A DNA stretch of 64,000 nt. Origin: JAHCHG01 sp965214585 (GTDB taxonomy: Bacteria > Acidobacteriota > Blastocatellia > Pyrinomonadales > Pyrinomonadaceae). The position numbers were made by a program, and so were the translations under genes. The stretch covers positions 248,001 through 312,000 of the forward strand of contig OZ243957.1 of NCBI GenBank assembly GCA_965214585.1, given 5' to 3'. The notes beneath the pieces are model-generated. The model saw nothing but the letters and a program-made list of their open reading frames with translations, had not been told where the DNA came from and did no database searches. This document shows, in pieces, positions 8,465-16,376 of this stretch (the first letter of the stretch is position 1; each line of letters starts with the position of its first letter).

Positions 8465-9493
8465 ATGCACGAATTACGAAATTTAACTTCAAAAGAAAAG
8501 CTGAAAGAACGGCTCGAAAATGAAAAGCTGCCGCGCCGGACGCTCTCATTTTACAAATATCACAAAATCGAAAATCCGCAGAAATTCCGCGACGAACTCT
8601 TTATAAAACTTTCGGAAATGAATGTTTTGGGCAGAATTTATGTGGCTTCGGAAGGAATCAACGCGCAGATCAGCGTTCCCGAAAATCGTTTTGAAGATTT
8701 TAAGAAATATCTTTATTCGTTTCCGTTTCTTGAGAATTTGCGTTTGAATATTGCGCTCAAAGACGACGGGAAATCTTTCTGGAAATTGATAATTCGGGTG
8801 AAGGAAAAAATTGTCGCCGACGGCATTGAAGACGAAAAATTTTCGGTTGAAAACGCGGGCGAATATCTTTCGGCGGAGGAATTTAATTTCTTAACCGAAA
8901 ATGATGAAACAATCGTCGTTGATATGCGGAATTATTATGAATACGAAGTCGGGCATTTTGAGAACGCCTTGGAAATTCCCGCCGACACATTCCGCGAACA
9001 GCTTCCGACAGCCGCCGAAATGCTTGCGGATAAAAAAGATCAGCCGATTATAATGTATTGCACGGGCGGAATCCGCTGCGAAAAAGCGAGCGCGTATCTA
9101 AAGCATCAAGGTTTTGAAAAAGTTTTTCATCTCGAAGGCGGAATTATCGAATATGTGCGGCAAGTTCGGAATAAGAATTTACAAAATAAATTTCTAGGTA
9201 AAAATTTTGTGTTTGACGAAAGATTGGGCGAGAAAATTACCGACGAGATAATCAGCAACTGCCACCAATGCGGCGAAAAATGCGATTCTCACACGAATTG
9301 TGCAAATAAAGGCTGTCATATTTTATTTTTGCAATGCGACGAATGCCGCGAGAAATTTCAGAACTGCTGCGGCGAAAAATGCGCGGAAATAATCAATCTG
9401 CCCGAAGAACAGCAGAGAGAAATCCGCAAGAAAATGAGCAAAAAAACGCGCCCTTTCTGCAACAGCCGGAAGCGCGAAAGACCGAAAATTTAG
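8465..9493 (+). CDS. trhO: tRNA uridine-34 hydroxylase, rhodanese-type
   Basis: 342 residues from ATG 8465. The frame is open from 8354, but the first 37 codons are translated from a repeat element, and the family starts near HELRNLTSKEKLKE. N-terminal acylphosphatase-like domain (KYHKIENPQKFRDELF... GRIYVASEGINAQIS) is followed by a rhodanese domain with the active-site Cys199 in YCTGGIRCEK and the LEGGI motif. A cysteine-rich tail (CHQCGEKC... CDECREKFQNCC) probably binds metal. The family (TrhO/YceA) performs prephenate-independent hydroxylation of tRNA U34 toward 5-hydroxyuridine. Confidence 0.92.
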   Translation: MHELRNLTSKEKLKERLENEKLPRRTLSFYKYHKIENPQKFRDELFIKLSEMNVLGRIYVASEGINAQISVPENRFEDFKKYLYSFPFLENLRLNIALKDDGKSFWKLIIRVKEKIVADGIEDEKFSVENAGEYLSAEEFNFLTENDETIVVDMRNYYEYEVGHFENALEIPADTFREQLPTAAEMLADKKDQPIIMYCTGGIRCEKASAYLKHQGFEKVFHLEGGIIEYVRQVRNKNLQNKFLGKNFVFDERLGEKITDEIISNCHQCGEKCDSHTNCANKGCHILFLQCDECREKFQNCCGEKCAEIINLPEEQQREIRKKMSKKTRPFCNSRKRERPKI

Positions 9494-9507
9494 ATGGAAT
9501 TAAAGTA

Positions 9508-9589
9508 AGAGTAACGCCTTTAGTGGTGATTTCGCCGCGCTTCGCCGGCGTTTTCTCACGCCTAATGGTCTTTGACAAATAAATCTAAC
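9508..9589. repeat. Left half of a palindromic element split by the IS region
   Basis: Starts AGAGTAACGCCTTTAG, contains the shared apex GCCGCGCTTCGCCGGCG, and ends TTTGACAAATAAATCTAAC. The reverse complement of both ends recurs at 10983-11020 (GTTAGATTTATTTGTCAAAG... GGCGTTACTCT). The IS630-type element therefore sits inside an older palindrome. The apex sequence is shared with elements at 48122, 57330 and 59755. Confidence 0.75.
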
Positions 9590-9664
9590 AAAAGATTTCC
9601 GATTTCAGCCCGCGTAAGTGGGCGACTCGCATAAAGCGTGAGCATCGGCAGAGCTAGTGCAAAA

Positions 9665-10249
9665 TCAGTTGACATTGTTGGATAATCTCGGCAATTGTTC
9701 CGAGTTGAAATATTCGCATACTCTTTGCTCGATCATTTCTTTGGTTAATTCTCCGTTCGGCTCACAGATTGCTTTCTTGCCGTGCCTCCAATGCGGCTCG
9801 ATCGGATTCAGCCACGGACTTTTCGTCGGTAACTGACACCTGATGATTCGCACTCCGCCCGTCTGTTTCGCTTCCCGATTGTTTTCTTTGATCCATTCCA
9901 GAACCTTTTTCGAGTCGTGCCAACTGGCATTGTCCCAAATCAAAAACAGAGCCTTTTTTCTCTCCTTTTTTAACTCACGGGCGAGCCACTCTAAAAACGA
10001 GATCGTTATCTCGGAAATCGGACGCTCCTCTAAAAACCTGACCTTGACCTGCCCGGTGTCTTTTCTCAATAACCCGTAACAAGCAATCGCTTTTGGCTCC
10101 TTATCATCTTTATTTGCTTCCCTTTGCACCATCCGCAAAGGTTCGCCAAATTCCCACGTCCTGATCTTCGGCTGCGAAAAGCGCGACCACCAAACCTCAT
10201 CCAGAAAACCCAAAACTATATCGTCGTTTTCCGAAGCAATTCGAATCAA
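9665..10249 (-). CDS. IS630-type transposase, catalytic DDE part (orfB)
   Basis: 194 residues in the -1 frame relative to orfA. The catalytic triad is visible: first Asp in GFLDEVWWSRF, second Asp in LIWDNASWHDSKK, Glu in LNPIEPHWRHGKK. It has no ATG at its start; the first possible start is TTG 10249, overlapping the orfA stop. The N-terminus runs straight on from orfA if the ribosome slips at the upstream A9 run, so it is most likely made as a fusion with orfA. Confidence 0.85.
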   Translation of the reverse strand: MIRIASENDDIVLGFLDEVWWSRFSQPKIRTWEFGEPLRMVQREANKDDKEPKAIACYGLLRKDTGQVKVRFLEERPISEITISFLEWLARELKKERKKALFLIWDNASWHDSKKVLEWIKENNREAKQTGGVRIIRCQLPTKSPWLNPIEPHWRHGKKAICEPNGELTKEMIEQRVCEYFNSEQLPRLSNNVN

Positions 10250-10767
10250 ACGATCTCTCTGTTTTTTTTTAACTCATATTGTGGATCGGGCGATGTGATC
10301 CAATCCTTTGCCCGCTTCCAACTGCTCCCGTTTTTCTTCATCGCCGTCCGAATCGTTTCGTTCGCCATCTGCCGCGGGGTTTCGCCTTTTTCAAACAACA
10401 CTTCCGCTACCAAGGTCAATGTCCAGACACTGCTCGCTTTACCATAAAGACGCGGAGTTTTGTGCATTATCTGTTTAATTCGCTCACACTTTTCCGCATC
10501 AACTATTGTCTCCGTCGTTTTTGGAGCCGAACTTCTTCTTTTCAGACAACTAACGCCTTGCTCGTTAAAGCGATGGATCATCTGCCGGGCATATTCAGCC
10601 GAATAGCCGAATTGCTTTTCAATCCCGGTCGTCGTCAAACCCTGACTACTCGCCAACAATATCTGAGCTCGTTTCATCTGACACGCATCGCTGGCTCGTT
10701 TTGCTTTTTCCAATACTTGTTTTTCTTCTTCGCTCATCGCTCTGACGAAGATCGGTTCTTTTTTCAT
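10246..10767 (-). CDS. IS630-type transposase, DNA-binding part (orfA)
   Basis: 173 residues with helix-turn-helix domains that bind the IS ends: a first helix set with KRAQILLASSQGLTTTGIEK and FGYSAEYARQMIHRFNEQG, then a winged-helix-like region with LYGKASSVWTLTLVAEVLFE. The C-terminus (PQYELKKNREIV) reads through the A9 slippery run. A -1 slip gives ...ELKKKQRDRLIRIASEN and fuses it to the DDE part. Confidence 0.85.
   Translation of the reverse strand: MKKEPIFVRAMSEEEKQVLEKAKRASDACQMKRAQILLASSQGLTTTGIEKQFGYSAEYARQMIHRFNEQGVSCLKRRSSAPKTTETIVDAEKCERIKQIMHKTPRLYGKASSVWTLTLVAEVLFEKGETPRQMANETIRTAMKKNGSSWKRAKDWITSPDPQYELKKNREIV
10262..10270 (-). other. Probable programmed -1 frameshift site of the transposase
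   Basis: On the minus strand TTAAAAAAAAACAG carries nine consecutive A residues shortly before the orfA stop (10246-10248). orfB is in the -1 frame and lacks a good start of its own. Homopolymeric A runs are established slippery sites for IS transposases, including IS630 relatives. Confidence 0.6.
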
Positions 10768-10835
10768 TCCTTGATTTTATATTATTTCACCTAATACCAA
10801 CAACCTTTGCTGTTTTTGCACTAGGTCGGAATGGA

Positions 10836-11020
10836 AAAATGGATTCCAGCCATCGTAGATGGCGACGGATATTTCGGACGCTATCTACGATAGCTCTCAA
10901 CCGTTTATTGTCAACAACCCAGCGTTTCGCTTCGCTCCACGCTAGGCTTTATGCCGATGCCATCTACGATGGCTGATTTAATGTTAGATTTATTTGTCAA
11001 AGACCTTTAGGCGTTACTCT
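10836..11020. repeat. Palindromes to the right of the IS, including the right half of the split element
   Basis: AGCCATCGTAGATGGC (from about 10851) and GCCATCTACGATGGCT (ending about 10976) are inverted copies, with CTATCTACGATAGC between them. The region then reads GTTAGATTTATTTGTCAAAG and GGCGTTACTCT, the mirror of 9508-9589. No gene is visible between 10824 and 11202. Confidence 0.7.
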
Positions 11021-11202
11021 GAACTTGTATTTTCCGAGTGTAGAAAATTTTATAAATTTCTTTGTTTGTTGGCTCTGATTAATTTACACAAATTTTATTT
11101 TTGCAAATCGTTAAAATTTAACAAATTTTTGTTCAATTGAATTCGGCTTTGTGATAAAATCGTATATTTGCTGATTAATTCGTCCGCATTTAATTTATAA
11201 GA

Positions 11203-12816
11203 ATGGCAGTTGGCATAATCATACACGTTTCGGTCGGTTCTGAAAAACGAACCGAACTTTTCTCGGAAGAGAATATCAGGTTCGGCTCTGATGAAACCTG
11301 TGACCTGCAAATTCACACGAAAAAAATTTCCGCGTTTGATGTCTGGTTTGAACTCTCATACGATGTCGGCGTTTACCGCTTGATAAACATCAACAAAAAC
11401 CTCGATTTAACGCTAAACGGTGCGCCTCTGCGCGGTTTTGCGGCAGTTAGGGACGGCGACACGATTGAGGTTCTGCACACGGATATTTCTTTTTCATTCT
11501 TTACTCTGCAATCGGATTCATCTCTGATTACGACCAATCGGGAACAGCCGCACGTTGCTCAATTTATCGAAGAAGCCGCCCTCGAAGCGTCCGTTTCGCC
11601 GCAGCGCGACGATGCGAAAACCTTTCTGCGCGAATTTGTTCTCGAATTATCGAGAGAAGTTTCGTGGGTTACGAAATCTATTTTTCTCGTTTTGGCACTC
11701 GGTTTTATCAGCGGAATTTTCTATATCGGTTTTGCGATTAACGACGAAATTCAGAAAAACCGCCTGCAAGTGCAGCAGCAAAATCAGATTATCAGCCAAA
11801 TCCAAGATAAATTGGCGGAAACGAACGATCAGATCGGCGATATAGACAAATCCAATAAGGACATTATAAAAACCATCTCGCTCGGACAAAATCTGCGCGT
11901 CGAATACGGCAACGGAATTTGTCTGATCGTCGGCGTTTATGATTTGGTTGACCGGCGAACCGGCAGAACTCTGCGCTATCCCGATCCGCAGACAATTCAG
12001 GAAAATCCGTATCCGCCGAATGAAACGGGCGAACTGATGATTCAGCCGCAGATGCAGTTGGGTTTGACGACGGAAGGCAACGGAACGCCGGTTGAATACG
12101 ATTTTATCGGCACGGGTTTTCACGTCGGCGGCGGCTATATCGTTACAAACCGCCACGTCGTCCAGCCTTGGAAAGAAGACGATTATGTTCAGCAATTAAT
12201 CAGAGATTCGAGAGGACGCGCACGCATCAAACGGCTTGTCATATATTTTCCGAATTTTGCCAAACCGTTTCCGCTTCAGATTCGCAAAGTCGCGCAAAGG
12301 GAAGATTTAGCCGTCGGCACGATTGACCCGGAAACGGTTACGGCGGAAATTCCGGTTTTGCCGCTTGATGTTAATTCGGATGCGGTTGCCGTCGGAAAAA
12401 CGGTTGTTTCAATGGGTTATCCGAACGGTCCCGACAGACTTCTGGCAATGGTCGAAGACGAGGAAGCAAAATCAATCAACGCGCGTTTCGGCGGTTCTCG
12501 TCAGGCTCTGATAAATTTTCTCGCGCAGTCGCAGAAAATCGTGCCGCTGACAACTCAGGGCGCGATCACCGATCTGGACGCGCGGCGCATTGTTCACGAC
12601 GCGAAAACGGCGGAAGGCGGTTCGGGTGCGCCGCTGTTCGGGCAGAATGGCAAAGTTATCGGCGTAAATTTCGGAGTCTTCACGCAAAGCACGGCGGCAA
12701 ATATGGCAATTCCCATCAGTTTCGCATTTGATCTGCTGACGGAAGCAGGCTGGATTTCGCCGGATGAAAAGCAGGACGCGAACATTCAAAATCAAAATAC
12801 CGAAACAAAAAAATAA
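11203..12816 (+). CDS. FHA domain - transmembrane - trypsin-like serine protease
   Basis: 537 residues. Residues 1-100 look like a cytoplasmic FHA domain, which binds phosphothreonine (IRFGSDETCDLQI and NGAPLRGFAAVRDGDTIEV). A transmembrane helix lies at about 158-178, and a Gln-rich coiled coil at about 181-225. A chymotrypsin/DegP-like protease domain fills the rest, with predicted triad His318 (YIVTNRHVV), Asp368 (REDLAVG) and Ser474 (EGGSGAPLFG). The topology implies a periplasmic protease linked to cytoplasmic phospho-signalling, perhaps the Ser/Thr kinases of the same genome (inference). No PDZ domain is seen. Confidence 0.85.
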   Translation: MAVGIIIHVSVGSEKRTELFSEENIRFGSDETCDLQIHTKKISAFDVWFELSYDVGVYRLININKNLDLTLNGAPLRGFAAVRDGDTIEVLHTDISFSFFTLQSDSSLITTNREQPHVAQFIEEAALEASVSPQRDDAKTFLREFVLELSREVSWVTKSIFLVLALGFISGIFYIGFAINDEIQKNRLQVQQQNQIISQIQDKLAETNDQIGDIDKSNKDIIKTISLGQNLRVEYGNGICLIVGVYDLVDRRTGRTLRYPDPQTIQENPYPPNETGELMIQPQMQLGLTTEGNGTPVEYDFIGTGFHVGGGYIVTNRHVVQPWKEDDYVQQLIRDSRGRARIKRLVIYFPNFAKPFPLQIRKVAQREDLAVGTIDPETVTAEIPVLPLDVNSDAVAVGKTVVSMGYPNGPDRLLAMVEDEEAKSINARFGGSRQALINFLAQSQKIVPLTTQGAITDLDARRIVHDAKTAEGGSGAPLFGQNGKVIGVNFGVFTQSTAANMAIPISFAFDLLTEAGWISPDEKQDANIQNQNTETKK

Positions 12817-12857
12817 CGAAACAAAAGAAAAGGAAGTTACGGCTCAGAACAAACCTT

Positions 12858-13190
12858 AGAAGCTGTTTGGTAATTGTATCGCAGGCTTCCAGCCGGCTGT
12901 CTTGGCGGCAAGATGCCGCCAAATTTATCTGTTTTTTCCCCGCCAATTCTAATACTGAGAATCATTAGGTAGGTATAATACTTCGGTTTTGCAGAAAATG
13001 CAGAAACACGCACGCGCGTAAGTGTGTCAGAACTTTTGCACACTTACTTCGTGCGTGTTTCTGCATCGTATTGAACCTGTTTACTGATAAACCGTATAAT
13101 AAATAACGCTCGAATTGGCGGCTGGAAGCCACCAAGACTGCCGGCAAGATGCCGGCGTTACGTTTTTTTTTGAGTTTTCAAACAGCTTCT
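12858..13190. repeat. 182-bp palindromic element, copy 2, carrying a nested inverted repeat
   Basis: Outer ends AGAAGCTGTTTGG and AAACAGCTTCT match copies at 236, 29402 and 33890. Its loop contains about 150 bp absent from the other copies. That insert has its own arms GCAGAAACACGCACG (from 13000) and CGTGCGTGTTTCTGC (to 13064), extended by matching AAGTGTG / CACACTT. The small minus-strand frames across 12716-13147 are translations of the repeat. Confidence 0.88.
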
Positions 13191-13222
13191 TAGTTTTTCC
13201 GAGCCGTAAATTTACTTAAATT

Positions 13223-14047
13223 CTACGCCGGATTTCCGCTAATCAAAGCACCGACAACTCTGAATGTAAGACCGATCAAAGTAATAATCAGAACGATTGC
13301 CCAAGCCGCGCCTTTTGAGATTCTGCCCGTTTTGTGCAGACCGATTGCCGCTAAAATCAAGCCCCAAATCACAAAAAAATCGAAAACGCTGACGAGCGTT
13401 GACAAAACGGGCATTTCAGCACCGTTGATAAACATCGAAGGATTTGCATTGACAACGCCGCGCTGACTTGTCGCAATATCAATTTCGTCGGGCGATTTTA
13501 GAAACAATACGACAAAATTTGCTAAAAATGAAACTACCGTCGGCGGAAAAGACGAATAGACGTAAACGGAAACGGCTTGCAAAAACGTCATCGCGCCGCC
13601 CATCGCTTTTGCGCCGAGCCAATATAAAAGGCTGCCGATCAAAAAGAAAATAAGAATAAAAACCGGAACAAAATATCTCGTTCCGCTGGTTACTAAAATT
13701 TGCGAATCCACAATATTCTGCTTTTCTTCGGAACTCATCGAAGCGGTTTGCGAACTTTTTTCAACTTGCTGTTTGAAAAAACCTTCATAACGATCTTCGC
13801 CGATTCTCTGCTGCAAAGCGAAGGTAAACGCCGTTGCCAAAATGCAGATTATCACCGTTGCCATAATAAAACGCGGCTTTCGGCGCATATCTTCAAAAAC
13901 CGCGCCCGGCTCGATAAAAATATTTCCGAGCGTCGCAAGCTCGCTCATTCGCGGCAATTCTTTTTCTTGGACGATCTTTTCAGACGGCGGCGGAGCTTGC
14001 CATTCGGATTCGTTCTGCTCGTCTAAAATCGGATTTTCTTCGTTCAT
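13223..14047 (-). CDS. Yip1-family multi-pass membrane protein
   Basis: 274 residues. A soluble acidic N-terminus of about 45 residues (PILDEQNESEWQAPPPSEK) is followed by ATLGNIFIEPGAVFEDMRRK, the usual start of bacterial Yip1-domain proteins. Five hydrophobic segments follow, at about residues 62-80, 125-145, 158-185, 215-240 and 245-265. The function of bacterial Yip1 proteins is not established. Transcribed alone; a 141-bp gap separates it from oppF upstream in the sequence. Confidence 0.75.
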   Translation of the reverse strand: MNEENPILDEQNESEWQAPPPSEKIVQEKELPRMSELATLGNIFIEPGAVFEDMRRKPRFIMATVIICILATAFTFALQQRIGEDRYEGFFKQQVEKSSQTASMSSEEKQNIVDSQILVTSGTRYFVPVFILIFFLIGSLLYWLGAKAMGGAMTFLQAVSVYVYSSFPPTVVSFLANFVVLFLKSPDEIDIATSQRGVVNANPSMFINGAEMPVLSTLVSVFDFFVIWGLILAAIGLHKTGRISKGAAWAIVLIITLIGLTFRVVGALISGNPA

Positions 14048-14188
14048 TACATTCTCCTGTTCAAAAATGAAATTTATGAAGTTTGTATCTCTCTGTAATA
14101 GCCGGGACGGACAAACTTTTTTGCTGATAATTTAATTACGACGAAAAAAACTTTTTCGTTTCAAATATAACAGGGTTTTCAAGAAAAT

Positions 14189-15193
14189 TTACTGCAAAGC
14201 CGGCGAACTTTCGTAACCTTCGGTGCGGATGCAGGCGGAAAAATGTCCTGCGCTGATCTCTCTTAATTCCGGCTCGATTTTCGCGCAGTCTTCGATGGCA
14301 AACGGGCAGCGCGTGCGAAAACGGCAGCCCGACGGCGGATTTATCGGAGTTGGAACGTCGCCTTCGAGGACGATTCTTTTGCGTTTCATTTTCGGGTTCG
14401 GCACGGGAATCGCCGAAAGAAGTGCCTGCGTATATGGATGAAGCGGCGAATCGTAAAGTTCCCGACCTTCGGCGATTTCGACGATCTTGCCGAGATACAT
14501 CACCGCAACTCTGTTTGAAATATGTTCGACAACCGCCAAACCGTGCGAAATAAACAAATAAGTCAATCCTAATTCGTTTTGCAAATCCTGCAAAAGATTG
14601 ACGACCTGCGCCTGCACGGAAACGTCTAACGCGGAAACAGGCTCGTCCGCGACGATAAATTTCGGATTCAGCGCGAGCGCACGCGCAATGCCGATTCTCT
14701 GCCGCTGTCCGCCGGAAAATTCGTGCGGATAGCGAAACATATAATCCGCGTCGAGTCCGACCTTTTTCAATAAATCCGCCACGCGCTCGCGCCGTTCGCT
14801 TTTATTTCCGATCTTGTGAATTAAAAGCGGTTCGGAAACAATCGAAAGCACGCTCAGACGCGGATTCAAACTCGCATACGGGTCTTGAAAAATGATCTGC
14901 ATTTCCTCGCGCAGCGGCTGTAATTTATTTTTCGGCAGTTTTACAATATCTTCACCTTCAAAGAAAACTTCTCCGTTTGTCGGTTCATAAAGCCGCAAAA
15001 CGCAGCGTCCGACGGTTGATTTTCCGCAGCCCGATTCGCCGACGAGTCCGAGCGTTTCGCCGGAAATAATATCAAACGAAACGCCGTCCACCGCGCGAAC
15101 GACATCATCGCTGTTTTCCACCGGAAAATGCTTGACCAAATTGCGAACTCGGAGTAATTTTTTTGAATCTGCTTTTGTCGCTGTTAAGCTCAT
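14189..15193 (-). CDS. Oligopeptide/dipeptide ABC transporter ATP-binding protein, OppF/DppF type
   Basis: 334 residues. Walker A GESGCGKS, Q-loop in MQIIFQDPYASLNPR, signature SGGQRQR and Walker B FIVADEPVSALD are all intact. The C-terminal oligopeptide-transporter region contains HPYTQALLSAIPVPNP and the cysteine set CRFRTRCPFA... C...C, which in this subfamily often holds an Fe-S cluster. It powers peptide import together with the OppD-like subunit encoded 28 bp upstream. No permease or binding-protein gene is visible nearby. Confidence 0.92.
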   Translation of the reverse strand: MSLTATKADSKKLLRVRNLVKHFPVENSDDVVRAVDGVSFDIISGETLGLVGESGCGKSTVGRCVLRLYEPTNGEVFFEGEDIVKLPKNKLQPLREEMQIIFQDPYASLNPRLSVLSIVSEPLLIHKIGNKSERRERVADLLKKVGLDADYMFRYPHEFSGGQRQRIGIARALALNPKFIVADEPVSALDVSVQAQVVNLLQDLQNELGLTYLFISHGLAVVEHISNRVAVMYLGKIVEIAEGRELYDSPLHPYTQALLSAIPVPNPKMKRKRIVLEGDVPTPINPPSGCRFRTRCPFAIEDCAKIEPELREISAGHFSACIRTEGYESSPALQ

Positions 15194-15221
15194 TTTGTCT
15201 GATTTATTTCCTCAATTTTCC

Positions 15222-16241
15222 CTAATTATCGCCCATCTTTCGTAATCCAGCCAAGTGAGAATCTTTTTCTTCGTAAAGCACACAGCGAACCCTTAGATTT
15301 TTGTGGATTTGGTAAAGCGGAATTTCGCCGTGCGTGCATTTTTCCATACGAAATTGGCAGCGCGGAGCAAAATGGCAGCCGTCGGGCAGATTTGTCGGAC
15401 TCGGAACTGTTCCTTCGATGGTCGAAAGTCTGGTTTCCTTCGCTTCGCCGATTCCGCGAAGTTTCGGGACGGAGCGCAAAAGTCCTTGCGTGTATGGATG
15501 TTTCGGCGTTTCAAAAAGTTCTTCCGATGTGGATTGTTCGACGATTTTTCCGGTATACATCACGCAAACTCTATCGGCGACTTCGGCGACAACGCCCAAA
15601 TCGTGCGTGATTAAAAGAACGGCGAGTTTTCTGGTTCTGCGAAGTTCGTCAAGAAGTTCGAGAATTTGCGCTTGAATCGTTACGTCCAAAGCGGTTGTCG
15701 GCTCGTCGGCGATCAGCAATTCGGGATTGCAGGCGAGTGCCATTGCGATCATTACGCGCTGGCGCATTCCGCCGGAAAGTTGGTGCGGATAATCTTTGAT
15801 TCGTCGTTCGGGCGAAGGCATCGCCACTTCGCGCAAAGCGGCAATTGCCGCGTCGCTTGCGTCCGCTTTATTTAAATTCTGATGAAGCCGCAACGCTTCG
15901 GAAATCTGATCGCCGATGGTGTAAACCGGATTGAGCGATGTCATAGGGTCTTGAAAGATCATCGCAATATCGTTGCCGCGAAGCTCGCGCATACGGTTTT
16001 CGCTCGCTTTGGTCAGTTCTTCATCCTTAAATCTTATTTCACCGCCGACAATGCGTCCCGGCGCGGAAATAAGGCGCATAATCGAAAGCGCGGTAATTGA
16101 TTTGCCCGAACCGGATTCGCCGACAAGTCCTAAAAGTTCGCCTTCGTTTATATGAAAACTCACGTCGTCAACGGCTTTGACAATTCCCGATCTGGTCGGA
16201 AAATGAGTCTGTAAATTTTTTATTTCTAAAAGATGCGTCAT
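15222..16241 (-). CDS. Oligopeptide/dipeptide ABC transporter ATP-binding protein, OppD/DppD type
   Basis: 339 residues from ATG 16241 (MTHLLEIKNLQTHFP). The frame is open to 16325, but those 28 residues do not resemble the family. Walker A GESGSGKS, signature SGGMRQR, Walker B LLIADEPTTALD and the C-terminal HPYTQGLLRSVPKL with a cysteine cluster are present. It forms an ATPase heterodimer with the downstream OppF-like protein. The two-ATPase operon without membrane subunits suggests that the rest of the transporter is encoded elsewhere. Confidence 0.92.
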   Translation of the reverse strand: MTHLLEIKNLQTHFPTRSGIVKAVDDVSFHINEGELLGLVGESGSGKSITALSIMRLISAPGRIVGGEIRFKDEELTKASENRMRELRGNDIAMIFQDPMTSLNPVYTIGDQISEALRLHQNLNKADASDAAIAALREVAMPSPERRIKDYPHQLSGGMRQRVMIAMALACNPELLIADEPTTALDVTIQAQILELLDELRRTRKLAVLLITHDLGVVAEVADRVCVMYTGKIVEQSTSEELFETPKHPYTQGLLRSVPKLRGIGEAKETRLSTIEGTVPSPTNLPDGCHFAPRCQFRMEKCTHGEIPLYQIHKNLRVRCVLYEEKDSHLAGLRKMGDN

Positions 16242-16376
16242 TCGTGAAACGGAATTTCGGATTTTTGTATTTAATGTTGGCGGACAACTATTTATATCGC
16301 TTTTACTTCCAATGAATGTTATCATTTTTTTGGCAATTTGTATTATTACCTATAATAATTTCAGGAGATTTTTGTA

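Larger units (their letters stand above)
9655..10823 (-). mobile_element. IS630-family insertion sequence, about 1.17 kb
   Basis: The ends are imperfect inverted repeats: CTAGTGCAAAATCAG... GTTGTTGG-like on the left (from 9654) and, read inward from the right, CTAGTGCAAAAACAG... GGTTGTTGG (to 10824). Both outer edges carry TA, the dinucleotide that IS630/Tc1-mariner elements duplicate. The transposase is encoded on the minus strand in two overlapping frames with a complete DDE triad, so the copy may still be active. This is the only IS in the window. Confidence 0.88.
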
